Assembly (NCBI GenBank): GCA_030744755.1
Contig: JASLPY010000056.1
Location: 1-36,411, forward strand
DNA: 36,411 nucleotides
Direction of reading: 5' to 3'
DNA from: Kiritimatiellia bacterium
GTDB taxonomy: Bacteria > Verrucomicrobiota > Kiritimatiellia > UBA8416 > JADHWI01
Shown one piece after another: positions 24,783 through 33,088 of the stretch (within the stretch, counting starts at the first letter, position 1; each line of letters starts with the position of its first letter). Below the pieces are notes generated by a model that saw only the letters and a list, made by a program, of their open reading frames with translations, had not been told where the DNA came from and made no database searches. The position numbers were made by a program, and so were the translations under genes.

Positions 24783-26420
24783 TTATGGTCTGCTGAGCCC
24801 TGAGACAATGTCTTGCAGCTCCTCGCATGTTATTGGTTTTGAAGCAACTACACTCACCCCTTCCGGGCGCTCGTTTTCGTAGTTCATCATGTCACCGAAG
24901 CCGGTCAGCAGTACTACCGGGGTATCCGGCGAGATACGCTTCACGGCTTTGGCCACCTGGTCGCCACCCATTGCAGGCATTGCGCGGTCGGTAAGAACAA
25001 TATCGAACTGTGCCACGTCCAGTTTCTCTATTCCTTCGGCCCCGCTGGTTGCGCAGTCAACGGTGTGGCCCAGCGATGTCAGGTACTTTCTGATCAGTGA
25101 GCAGGATGCTGCTTCGTCATCGATTACAAGAATGTGCTGCGGTTTGATCTCTTTTCGGCTGCACAGTGAATCGTCGTTTCGGCCGGCGGATGCCGTTGTC
25201 TCCTTGCACTTGGGCAAGGATATGGTAACGGCCGTTCCGGAGCCTTGCTCACTCTCGATTTTCAGAGTTCCCCTGTGTCGTTGCACGATGCCATGGCACA
25301 TCGCCAACCCCAGCCCCGTGCCGTGTTCGCCCTTTGTTGTGAAGAAGGGCTCGCGGCACCGCTTCAGCACTTCCTCAGGCATTCCCTCACCCGTGTCTGA
25401 CACTGTGAGAAGAACCATTTCTCCTTCGGTGCGAAGCGACACAGTTATGCTTCCACCATCGGGCATGGCGTCCACTGCGTTGAGAATCAGGTTCGTCAAT
25501 GTTTCACGGATCTGCGATTCATCCACCTGTACTTCCGGAATAGGAGGATCGTGAATGACGGCTTCAACCTGGACGTGTCGCTCCTCGGCCTCCGTCTGCA
25601 CTTTCCATGCCGGTTCAGTGAGATGTATGGTCTGGTGAACAAGCTTGGCAAGGTCGTTTGGCACGAGCTCCGGTTCCTCGCCCGGTTTATAGAACTCGCG
25701 TAAGCGGCGGACGATCTCACGTGCGTCCGTGGCTGCGTCGCGAATATTAGTTATCGAGGCGAGTGCGTCTTGCTTGTTGTCGAGAGTCTCGGGGTGTGAA
25801 ACCATGAAGCTGGAGAGACCCAGTATGGGCATTAGTACATTGTTGAAGTCGTGTGCTATCCCGCTGGCCATCTGGCCCAGGGCATTAAGTCGTTCCTGCC
25901 GGATTACCTTTTGTTGAGTGTCCTTGATTTCCTGCATGGCTGACTGAAGTCTTTCGTTGCTGGTTTGCAGCTCCTTGGTTCGATCGTCAACCAGTACCTC
26001 AAGATTGTGCTGATACTGCAGATTGACCTCGGCCAATCGCCTGCGCTCATCATCGATGGCTTTGACGCGGACCGCATTGGCGACGGATCGCAGGACTGCG
26101 GCCTTCGAGACCGGCTTCATCAAGTAGTCTGAAGCCCCCGTGCGTAGGGCTTCCGATGCGGTTTCGACGGTGGGTTCCCCCGTCATCAACAAGAACTGCA
26201 CGTAGGGATTCGTCTCGCGGATCCTGGTGAGCAGTTGGACTCCCGACATCTTTGGCATTATGATGTCGCTTATCACGACATCAAACTCGGCCCTCTGCAA
26301 AAGCTTCAAGGCTTCGTTCGCATCTCCTACGCTCACCGTCTCATGGCCATCTGCCGACAGGAATTCGCGAAGCGTAGTTCGTATGCTCTTTTCGTCATCT
26401 ACAATCAGTATCCGTGACAT
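24783..26420 (-). CDS. REC-HisKA-HATPase-REC hybrid kinase
   Basis: ATG 26420 (MSRILIVDDEKS) follows AGGAGG; seven earlier codons are open but not needed. 545 aa: REC 1-120 (acceptor Asp in VISDIIMPKMSG), coiled coil 125-190, HisKA with the NtrB-like GIAHDFNNVLMPI, HATPase about 290-405 with DTGEGMP and GEHGTGLGLAMCHG, and a C-terminal REC about 430-543 (VIDDEAA, acceptor Asp in VLTDRAMP, Lys in SKPI). Cytoplasmic. The DHp sequence AHDFNN is that of kinases often paired with NtrC-type regulators, and such a regulator is encoded two genes downstream, so it is a plausible partner (inference). Confidence 0.92.
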   Translation of the reverse strand: MSRILIVDDEKSIRTTLREFLSADGHETVSVGDANEALKLLQRAEFDVVISDIIMPKMSGVQLLTRIRETNPYVQFLLMTGEPTVETASEALRTGASDYLMKPVSKAAVLRSVANAVRVKAIDDERRRLAEVNLQYQHNLEVLVDDRTKELQTSNERLQSAMQEIKDTQQKVIRQERLNALGQMASGIAHDFNNVLMPILGLSSFMVSHPETLDNKQDALASITNIRDAATDAREIVRRLREFYKPGEEPELVPNDLAKLVHQTIHLTEPAWKVQTEAEERHVQVEAVIHDPPIPEVQVDESQIRETLTNLILNAVDAMPDGGSITVSLRTEGEMVLLTVSDTGEGMPEEVLKRCREPFFTTKGEHGTGLGLAMCHGIVQRHRGTLKIESEQGSGTAVTISLPKCKETTASAGRNDDSLCSRKEIKPQHILVIDDEAASCSLIRKYLTSLGHTVDCATSGAEGIEKLDVAQFDIVLTDRAMPAMGGDQVAKAVKRISPDTPVVLLTGFGDMMNYENERPEGVSVVASKPITCEELQDIVSGLSRP

Positions 26421-26632
26421 ATGGCCCTCCTGACCAACCACCGCCTATGATCATGGAAGCATTGTAAGGCCAAAGTAACGCGAGCACTATCGTGTGAGCA
26501 CCACGATTCTTGCCTAGTGGGATCATCGTAGTGAGCTGGTGTTTTCCGCTATGCGCGGTCAGGGGTGATCGTAGGTAGAGAATGCAGGGCGGTTCCTGAA
26601 ACCTGGAGGGGCTGTAGCGCAGGGCAGAACTG

Positions 26633-27388
26633 CTACTGTTGAGAAAGGAGCCACTCGGTTGCAAAACTCACAAGAGCGGATGCCGAGTCGATGTTGAGCT
26701 TGATCTTGATATTGGCCCGATGAGTTTCCACGGTGCTGACACTGAGTCGAAGGCGCTCTGCAATCTCCCTGGTTCCCACTCCCCTGCCAAGGAGTTCCAG
26801 GACGTCGAGTTCCCGGTCGGATAATGAAGAAATGGGAGCGTCACGGAAATCGGCGGGGCGACCCGTTGCCAGCCGGGCCAGGAGTTTAGGCGCGAGCCGG
26901 TCCGATACGTAAATTTCTCCGGAAAGTATCCTCCTTAGTCCATCAATCACGACACGGGGTGCATCCTGCTTGAGAATGTAGCCATTTGCCCCGGCGTGGA
27001 GAGCGCGCTCCGCGTAGGTGCTCTCAGCGTGAACGGACAGAACCAGGATACGGCATGGCACGCCAAGGGCACGCATGTCCTTGATCAGGTCGATGCCGCT
27101 CTTTCCGCCGAGACTGATGTCGACGATGGCAACGTCGGGAAGAAGGTCCTCGAACATTGCAAGGGCCTGCGTGGCTTCTTCTGCTTCGCCGCAAACTTCG
27201 AAGTCATTCTCCCTGCGAATAATCTCTCGTAGACCTTGTCGTACTACGGGATGGTCATCCACTAGCAGAACGGAGGATACCGTGCAGATTGTAGCCTGAT
27301 CGTCGCTTGCGGCTTCTTCCCCGGTAGCTTTCTTCGCTCTGGCAGTCCCCTTCTTGACAGCAGGTTTTGAGCGTGTCGATCGTTTCAT
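26633..27388 (-). CDS. NarL/FixJ-family response regulator with LuxR HTH
   Basis: 251 aa. A Lys/Ala-rich tail (1-35) precedes REC about 38-160 (LVDDHPVVRQGL, acceptor Asp in AIVDISLGGKSG, Lys in ILKQD) and a LuxR-type helix-turn-helix at about 185-245 (LSDRELDVLELLGRG, REIAERL, STVETHRANIKIKL). The ribosome site is weak, so a start at an internal codon is possible. It follows the HisKA_3 kinase by 45 bp, the usual partner type for NarL regulators, so the two are almost certainly a pair. It is one of only two DNA-binding proteins in the window. Confidence 0.93.
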   Translation of the reverse strand: MKRSTRSKPAVKKGTARAKKATGEEAASDDQATICTVSSVLLVDDHPVVRQGLREIIRRENDFEVCGEAEEATQALAMFEDLLPDVAIVDISLGGKSGIDLIKDMRALGVPCRILVLSVHAESTYAERALHAGANGYILKQDAPRVVIDGLRRILSGEIYVSDRLAPKLLARLATGRPADFRDAPISSLSDRELDVLELLGRGVGTREIAERLRLSVSTVETHRANIKIKLNIDSASALVSFATEWLLSQQ

Positions 27389-27433
27389 TCTTTATTCAAT
27401 CGTGCGAGGCCGGACGGCGCCGGACATCTTGGT

Positions 27434-28579
27434 TCACCCTTGATCCTGCCAGTAACAAACGACTGATGTACCCGAATCCGAATCAGACTTGATTCGCAGA
27501 TCAGCGCCAATAATCTTAGCCCGACTGGCTAAGATATCAAGTCCCATTCCTGTGTGAGTCTGCGGGTCCGCATCCTCTGACGCGCTGCCGGACGCCGCTT
27601 CCTCATCATGGGGTCCATCATCTTTCTGTGAAAACCCGACACCGTTATCGCTGATCTCCAGCTTCAACCCTCCCCCGTTTGAAGTCATCAGAATGTCAAT
27701 TCTGCTTGCCCGGGAGTGTTTAGCGGCATTCCTGACTGCTTCTTGCGCAATCAGGTAAAGCTGTGTAGCTACGTGTTTGTCTAGGACTGCCACACCCTTG
27801 TCGCACTTTACCTCGCAGGGCATGTCATAGATTACCGTCACGTTGGACGCAAGTTCATCCAGCGCCGTGGAGAGCGGTCTGGCACCTTCCATCAGCGGAT
27901 TGAGCCCCGTGGCAATCTGGCGCGCCATTTCCACGGTATCATGGGCAAGACGGTATATCTGTGCAGCAGTGTCGGCCAACTCGGGAGATTCATCAAGATC
28001 TCTCTGCAGTCGGTCCGCGAGAAAGGTGATTCCTACCAGTTGTTGGCAGATACCATCGTGAAGGTCACGTTTTACCAGTTCCCGTTCACGTCTGCTGAGG
28101 TCGGCTATCTGTCTTTCCTTGCGTTGGAGCGCTGCTGTCCGTTTCTCGACAAGTTCTTCGAGGTTCCGCTGGTACTTCATGTTCTCATGTTGCAGTCGCT
28201 CTTTCTCGTCGGCGAGCTCCTTGGTCTTCAGGGCCTGGCTGACTGCCTTACGGATGTCTGTGGCGGAGACGGGTTTGAGCAGGTAATCGAAAGCTCCGGA
28301 CTTCAATGCTTCTGTGGCAGTCTCGATGGTAGGCCCTCCGGTCATCATGATGACCGGCGTGCGAGGATAGTTTTCACGAATCCTGTGGAGCAGTTCTACT
28401 CCAGATGCGCCGGGCATCACCAGATCCGTGACAACGATATCGAAGTTGCGCGTATGCGCATACTCCAGCGCCTTGTCCGTGTCTTCCGCGGTGCAGACAT
28501 CGTGCCCGTCTTCTCGGAGGAATTCCGACAATCCGATTCGGATGCTCTTCTCATCATCAACCACTAAGATTGCAGGCAC
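27434..28579 (-). CDS. REC-HisKA_3-HATPase kinase (NarX/DegS type)
   Basis: GTG 28579 (VPAILVVDDEKS) is chosen because GGAGG lies upstream and it overlaps the preceding stop by 16 nt; the frame to 28639 is inside that gene. 381 aa: REC 1-120 with D52 (VVTDLVMPG), coiled coil 125-185, HisKA_3 with RDLHDGICQQLVGI, HATPase about 280-378 with EAVRNAAKHSRAS, DNGVGF and GMGLDILASRAK. Cytoplasmic. The N-terminal receiver suggests it is itself a target of an upstream kinase, perhaps the REC-REC-PAS kinase whose gene it overlaps, while its own output is the NarL regulator next door. Confidence 0.92.
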   Translation of the reverse strand: MPAILVVDDEKSIRIGLSEFLREDGHDVCTAEDTDKALEYAHTRNFDIVVTDLVMPGASGVELLHRIRENYPRTPVIMMTGGPTIETATEALKSGAFDYLLKPVSATDIRKAVSQALKTKELADEKERLQHENMKYQRNLEELVEKRTAALQRKERQIADLSRRERELVKRDLHDGICQQLVGITFLADRLQRDLDESPELADTAAQIYRLAHDTVEMARQIATGLNPLMEGARPLSTALDELASNVTVIYDMPCEVKCDKGVAVLDKHVATQLYLIAQEAVRNAAKHSRASRIDILMTSNGGGLKLEISDNGVGFSQKDDGPHDEEAASGSASEDADPQTHTGMGLDILASRAKIIGADLRIKSDSDSGTSVVCYWQDQG

Positions 28580-30531
28580 GGTATATTTTCCTCCGGTTTC
28601 ACCGATTCTATGGGAAGGTCGACACGAAATCGAGTCCAATGTCCTAAGCTGGATTCCACAGAGATCCTTCCCCCGTGCTCTTCAACGATACCGTGGGTGA
28701 TTGACAGGCCGAGCCCGGTCCCGACGTCGTTCGGCTTTGTCGTGAAGAACGGATCAAAGATGCGGTCATTGATCCCTTCCGGTATCCCCACGCCGTGATC
28801 TTCGACGACGATTCGAAGCCATTGCACGGCATCCTCTTCCAGTACATGTGCAGTGATGTTGATCATCTTGTCATCGTCAAACTCCGGGTAGCGTTCGTTA
28901 AGCGCGTCCCTCGCATTTGTCAGAAGATTAAGGAGTACCTGTTGAATCCGCTGCCCGTCACAATTAACCAGGGGCAGGTTCTCATCAAGGTCCACGTTGA
29001 GTGATATTTGATCGTGTTTCACGATCGTACGAATAAGCCCCAAGGCCGCTTTCGTGATATCGGAGAATTTCGTTGGCCGAAATGTTCGACTTCCTTGCCG
29101 GGCAAAGCTCAGAAGGTTGCGAACTATGGTTGCAACGCGATTGGTTTCGTAAATGATCTCGTCCGCATAGCGCCGCGCCCCGATGTTTTCAGGAAGCTTG
29201 TCCAGAATGAGCTGGGCATAGTTCATTATCCCGTTGATGGGATTGTTGATTTCGTGGGCAACCCCGCCGGCGAGCATTCCTATGGCTTCGAGCTTTTGCT
29301 GCTGTTTCAGCCGCTCGGCCATCAGTTGCCTGCTTTTTTCAATCCGTTTCCGTTCAGTGATGTCCCTGGAAATACTTAATACTGCCTCCTCCCCATGCCA
29401 CGATATCATCTGTTCGCAGACTTCCACGGGTAGCTCTGCTTCGTCAGGGTTGCGGATAGTTGCTTCGAATGTTTCGCGACCGGACAAGAACACCTTCTGC
29501 ATTCTTTCGATAGATGGCCCTTCTTCCAGCGGGGACAGGAACCGGTTGATATTCATCCCCGGGAGCTCCTCGCGGCGCAGTCCTGCCCAGTCCGCCACCA
29601 CATCATTGCAGTCAAGAATGGATCCTTCCTTGTTCGAAACAAGAATACCGTCGGGAATCTTCTGGAAAAGAACTCGATATCGCAATTCGCTGTCGCGAAG
29701 TTCCTTGGTTCGTTCTTCAAGCGTGGTTTCTACGCGCAGTAATGCCCGTTCACGCTGTGCCTTCTCACACACTGCAACAAGGTACTTGGGGTCCATTGGT
29801 TTTCGGATATAGGCGCAAGCTCCTTTCCCTAGCCACGAAAGAGCCAGCCCCGGGTCTGTGTCGCCTGTGATCATTATGGGCACGGCTTCAGGAATGTATT
29901 CTCTTGCATCGTCAAGGAGACTGTCGCCGTATACATCGGGAAGGTGATAATCAAGAATCATCACGTTTGGGCGTGTGGAGAGAAGCAATTCACGCCCCTC
30001 GGCACCATTGGAAGCTATTCTTACGCTGTATCCATGTGCAACCAGGGTGCGTTCCATAAGGCGGGCCAAGTCGTCATCATCCTCCACGAGGAGAACGCTG
30101 GGCTTTACGGCACAGGAATTGCCATCCAGGAGGTTGTTTACCGCAGACAGGAACTCGTCATTGTCAAATGGAACCGGAAGGAACATGCTCGCACCAAGTT
30201 CAATGGTGATGCGCTTGGCCGTATTGCCCGCGAATGTGGCGGAGACTATCAGGATCGGTGTTTCGTTGTACTGTGGAAAGTCCAAGGAACGAAGCAACCT
30301 GCAAAAGCGCCAGCCATCGATTCCGGGCATATACAGGTCGGTAACTATCAGGTCGGGCGGTTGCGCAAGGCCATCCATTTTCTGTATGGCTTCTTCCACG
30401 CTTAGGCACGTAACCACGTGCTTCCCGTTGCTGTCCAAGAGCCTTTTCAGGAGTTCAACCTGCGCAGACTCGTCGTTAACCACGACAACCGTACGCTTAG
30501 ACTGCTCCTTTTCGTCAGCGGTATCGCTCAT
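28564..30531 (-). CDS. REC-REC-PAS-HisKA-HATPase kinase (copy 1)
   Basis: 655 aa. REC1 about 15-130 (VVNDESA, a variant acidic pocket, acceptor Asp in IVTDLYMPGIDG); REC2 about 145-265 (LVEDDDD, acceptor Asp in MILDYHLPD, Lys in IRKPMD); coiled coil; PAS about 285-400; HisKA with GGVAHEINNPINGI; HATPase about 515-645 with DHGVGIP and VGTGLGLS. Cytoplasmic; two tandem receivers in front of the sensor mean it integrates other kinases. It has the same architecture, and similar sequence throughout, as 33089-35020, so the two are duplicates. Stop overlaps the start of the NarX-type kinase by 16 nt. Confidence 0.92.
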   Translation of the reverse strand: MSDTADEKEQSKRTVVVVNDESAQVELLKRLLDSNGKHVVTCLSVEEAIQKMDGLAQPPDLIVTDLYMPGIDGWRFCRLLRSLDFPQYNETPILIVSATFAGNTAKRITIELGASMFLPVPFDNDEFLSAVNNLLDGNSCAVKPSVLLVEDDDDLARLMERTLVAHGYSVRIASNGAEGRELLLSTRPNVMILDYHLPDVYGDSLLDDAREYIPEAVPIMITGDTDPGLALSWLGKGACAYIRKPMDPKYLVAVCEKAQRERALLRVETTLEERTKELRDSELRYRVLFQKIPDGILVSNKEGSILDCNDVVADWAGLRREELPGMNINRFLSPLEEGPSIERMQKVFLSGRETFEATIRNPDEAELPVEVCEQMISWHGEEAVLSISRDITERKRIEKSRQLMAERLKQQQKLEAIGMLAGGVAHEINNPINGIMNYAQLILDKLPENIGARRYADEIIYETNRVATIVRNLLSFARQGSRTFRPTKFSDITKAALGLIRTIVKHDQISLNVDLDENLPLVNCDGQRIQQVLLNLLTNARDALNERYPEFDDDKMINITAHVLEEDAVQWLRIVVEDHGVGIPEGINDRIFDPFFTTKPNDVGTGLGLSITHGIVEEHGGRISVESSLGHWTRFRVDLPIESVKPEENIPCLQS

Positions 30532-30844
30532 TCAGTCCCCAGCACCCCCAATTCGCTGCAGACAATACTTAGAGCTTATTCCACCGGCAACGCTGAAAAC
30601 AGATTATTTCCATGTGAGCCTTGCCGCCAGAAAGAGCATCACACCTCAAATCGGCATCTACGGAGAATACCTTAGTTTTAATGCGCGTGTTCGTCAAGCA
30701 AATATTCAACGTTTTTCTCTCGTTTTCACTTAGGTTCTCCTCTTGGGTACTCACGGTTCCGTTGCTAACTGTTGTTCTCTTGTGAACTCCTGTGAATGAC
30801 TCTCGGGTTTTCACTCCTGTCTTGCATGTCGAGAGTGTTCGTCT

Positions 30845-30860
30845 TGTCCGCATGCGGACA
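30845..30860. promoter_or_regulatory. Perfect palindrome, candidate activator-binding site
   Basis: TGTCCGCATGCGGACA is a perfect 16-bp dyad about 98 bp upstream of the -24 element at 30951, the usual distance for an NtrC-type enhancer site. Similar half-sites TGTCCG and CGGAC (21497-21521) lie about 80-100 bp upstream of the sigma-54-like promoter at 21403. Confidence 0.4.
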
Positions 30861-30949
30861 CTCAGTTGTTATCCCTGCCTGTGGGCGGCGATGCACTGCC
30901 ATGCCGTAACGACCTCCAATGCAGGTGGATGGAGATCATGAACACAGAA

Positions 30950-30966
30950 CGGCACACTTCCTGCAA
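30950..30966 (+). promoter_or_regulatory. Candidate sigma-54 promoter
   Basis: CGGCACACTTCCTGCAA has GG at 30951-30952 and GC at 30963-30964, with C for T at the first base and A for G after CAC. Predicted start near 30976, 50 bp before the gene at 31026. Confidence 0.55.
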
Positions 30967-31025
30967 ATGATACCGCCGGGAAAGGTTATCGATTTGTATT
31001 CACACTTAAACCGTGGAGGCACGCA

Positions 31026-32804
31026 ATGCTGAAATCTCTTCGGAGCAAGGTCACGACTATCCTTGGCAATAGGTCCCTGCATGGCGCCGGGAAGCGCGAT
31101 GAGATCTCAGCGGAAGAAACTTTGACAGCTTCTTCCCCGTCGGCAGCGGAGCAGGACCCCTCCGCATCCACGGGAATGTCGACCACAAGATCCTCCTCCG
31201 CCAGCGATGACCTGATCAGGGCTCTTGGTCTCGCGTTTCAGAATGTCACCGTTTACGGGACGGAACACAGCGTAACGGTCAAGGCCCTTCAGAACTGCTT
31301 CGGTTTTGTCACCAGGGCTCTCATGGTGCAGAAAGACATCCTAATCGCCACTTGCGAAGGCAATGCGGTCGTGAACAACGAGATAATCCCTGCCGGCGAT
31401 TCCCTTAAGTCAGTGTTCGTCGATGTGCTGGAAGAGCGCGGCATTGGGAGTTTCACCATCGAACAGGGAATCACGTGGGAAGAATTTGGTGCTCTCGTTG
31501 AGGTGTTGACGGCAAGACCCGACGAATTGGATCAACTGGGCGGCTTTGCTGCAGCCATTAGCGCCCTGGCTATATGTAACGTTCAAGCGACTTCTACCGT
31601 GATCGTACGAACACCTGAGGAAGATGCCGGTTCTGGTTGCGGATCAGCCGGGGAGGGCAGTGGTTCGGGCGCCGGCAACGATGGTAACGAAGGGGATGCC
31701 AAGGGGCTCAGTGAATATGAGAGTGTCATAAAGTCCTTTTTACAGGGCAGCCAGGGCGCCGCTGACTCACCGGAGGCGTTGGAAGGGCTCCAGAAGGCGA
31801 TTGCAGATCCCCAGCAACTCAGTTCGCTCGTTACCCAGGCCGCGGAAGCATGCCACGCATCCATAAAGTTCAAGAACGGCAAGACACAGGCTGCTTTGGT
31901 GGTTGAATGCCTCAGGAGGGCCTTCGAGGCACTTAAAGAGAGCCGCCATGCCAAAAGCATGAAGGGGAAGAAGTCCCTGGTAAAGGCGCTTTCTGTAATC
32001 GAGCAGGATATCCTTCAGTGGCTGCGCGATAAGGGGGAAGAAGTCAGCGAGAGTGACTCCCTGAGGCTTTCACAGTCGATAGCAGGAATGACCGATGACT
32101 TGGAAATTGAGTCCCTGGTCGACGATTACATGAAGAAGCGCAGCGCAATCGAGACTAACGAAAAACGGCTTATGAGGTACATCAAGAACAAGGGCCTCGA
32201 CGGGGTTCAGAGTAGCAATCTCGAGCAAAAGCTGTTGTCAAGCGGACTGGCAATCTCGGGATGGCAGGAGCTCTTGATCAGGAGCGGGATCTGCAAAGAT
32301 GCGGACAGCGCGGGAATGGAAGCTGCCGGTCACCTCTCCGAACTTCTCTCCGAGCTTGGCGAGAAGCTCAATGGGGAAGGAGAAGAGGCCAAGGCTGACG
32401 GCCTTACGAATATTCTGTCGGGGGTCGATCATCAGCTCGCGAAGCTCGTTGTGAGTACCGAGCAGAAAATCCATGCCTTGGTTAAGGAAACGACCGACGA
32501 TGAGTCCGGTACCGGGAAAGGCACACCGGCGGGTGGCGCCAGGAAAGGCTTGAGTCGTAAGAAGCTGATGGTTCTTCTAAGCGAGATCGTCCAGGAACTT
32601 CGCCAGCCGCTGACGGTGATAAGCTGCGCTGTAAGCACACTAAACTCGGGGAGGGCAGGCGACACAACCGATCAACAGGTTGAGCTGCTGAGCCTGGCCG
32701 GGAAGAGCGGAGAGCGATTGGCCCACCTGATCGATAAACTCGCAGAGATCTCAGGAATCCCAAAATCGCTAGCCCCAAGTAACGTCCTCGAGCACGCTGC
32801 ATAG
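31026..32804 (+). CDS. Large cytoplasmic protein with a His-less DHp-like C-terminus
   Basis: 592 aa; ATG 31026 with GGAGG upstream. Residues 1-60 are Ser/Ala-rich and disordered. About 60-190 is an alpha/beta region (LGLAFQNVTVYGTEHSVTVKAL, EGNAVVNNEIIPAGD, IGSFTIEQGITWEEF) similar to an uncharacterised domain seen in several bacterial signalling proteins. About 205-225 is a Gly-rich linker; 235-520 is helical. The last ~75 residues resemble a kinase dimerisation hairpin (LSEIVQELRQPLTVISCAV), but the position of the phospho-acceptor His is Gln. No ATPase or receiver follows. It may be a scaffold that dimerises with kinases of the cluster (inference). A sigma-54-like promoter precedes it. 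Confidence 0.75.
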   Translation: MLKSLRSKVTTILGNRSLHGAGKRDEISAEETLTASSPSAAEQDPSASTGMSTTRSSSASDDLIRALGLAFQNVTVYGTEHSVTVKALQNCFGFVTRALMVQKDILIATCEGNAVVNNEIIPAGDSLKSVFVDVLEERGIGSFTIEQGITWEEFGALVEVLTARPDELDQLGGFAAAISALAICNVQATSTVIVRTPEEDAGSGCGSAGEGSGSGAGNDGNEGDAKGLSEYESVIKSFLQGSQGAADSPEALEGLQKAIADPQQLSSLVTQAAEACHASIKFKNGKTQAALVVECLRRAFEALKESRHAKSMKGKKSLVKALSVIEQDILQWLRDKGEEVSESDSLRLSQSIAGMTDDLEIESLVDDYMKKRSAIETNEKRLMRYIKNKGLDGVQSSNLEQKLLSSGLAISGWQELLIRSGICKDADSAGMEAAGHLSELLSELGEKLNGEGEEAKADGLTNILSGVDHQLAKLVVSTEQKIHALVKETTDDESGTGKGTPAGGARKGLSRKKLMVLLSEIVQELRQPLTVISCAVSTLNSGRAGDTTDQQVELLSLAGKSGERLAHLIDKLAEISGIPKSLAPSNVLEHAA

Positions 32805-32824
32805 AGCGATTCAACTTGAATTCG

Positions 32825-32842
32825 GTGGTTCAACCACTTTTT
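32825..32842 (+). terminator. Short rho-independent terminator
   Basis: GTGGT/ACCAC stem with a TCA loop (32825-32837) followed by TTTTT, 21 bp after the stop of the 31026 gene. Confidence 0.5.
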
Positions 32843-32970
32843 CTAGCCTGGATTGTTCACGAAACCCCGTTCAGAGGGTCCCCCGTAGCGGGATCCGCCT
32901 GGCCTCCATAGCCTTTGGCGACGGAGGGTGAGGATTCCGACGGGCGAAGGGGTTACTAGTCCTATGGAAT

Positions 32971-32990
32971 CTGAATTCTCACGAATTCAG
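32971..32990. repeat. Hairpin CTGAATTC/GAATTCAG
   Basis: Perfect 8-bp stem with a 4-nt loop in the space between the converging 31026 and 33089 genes. The neighbouring bases 32905-32960 are GC-rich and partly self-complementary and look like another dispersed repeat. No gene is supported in 32843-33088. Confidence 0.5.
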
Positions 32991-33088
32991 CTACAAGACT
33001 ATTGCGCAGACGCCTACGAAGAGTCCATAGTCTCGTGAATAGATCAGGCCACCATTCGAAACAGCTTTCCGGCGTGGCGGAGTGGAGA

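Larger units (their letters stand above)
30532..31025. other. Divergent intergenic region with regulatory sites
   Basis: About 490 bp between the kinase on the minus strand and the 31026 gene on the plus strand. It contains no supported gene. It holds a 16-bp perfect palindrome (30845-30860) and a sigma-54-like promoter (30950-30966) directed at the 31026 gene. I could not identify a promoter for the minus-strand kinase. Confidence 0.5.

Noticed and set aside
24017..24796. 259-aa plus-strand frame
   Set aside because: Antisense to the activator receiver and the single-domain REC; no domain.
26452..26476. Minus-strand TTGGCCTTACAATGC resembling a sigma-54 promoter before the REC-HK-REC gene
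   Set aside because: Only 9 nt between GG and GC, one too few.
27941..28567. 208-aa plus-strand frame
   Set aside because: Antisense to the NarX-type kinase; no ribosome site or motif.
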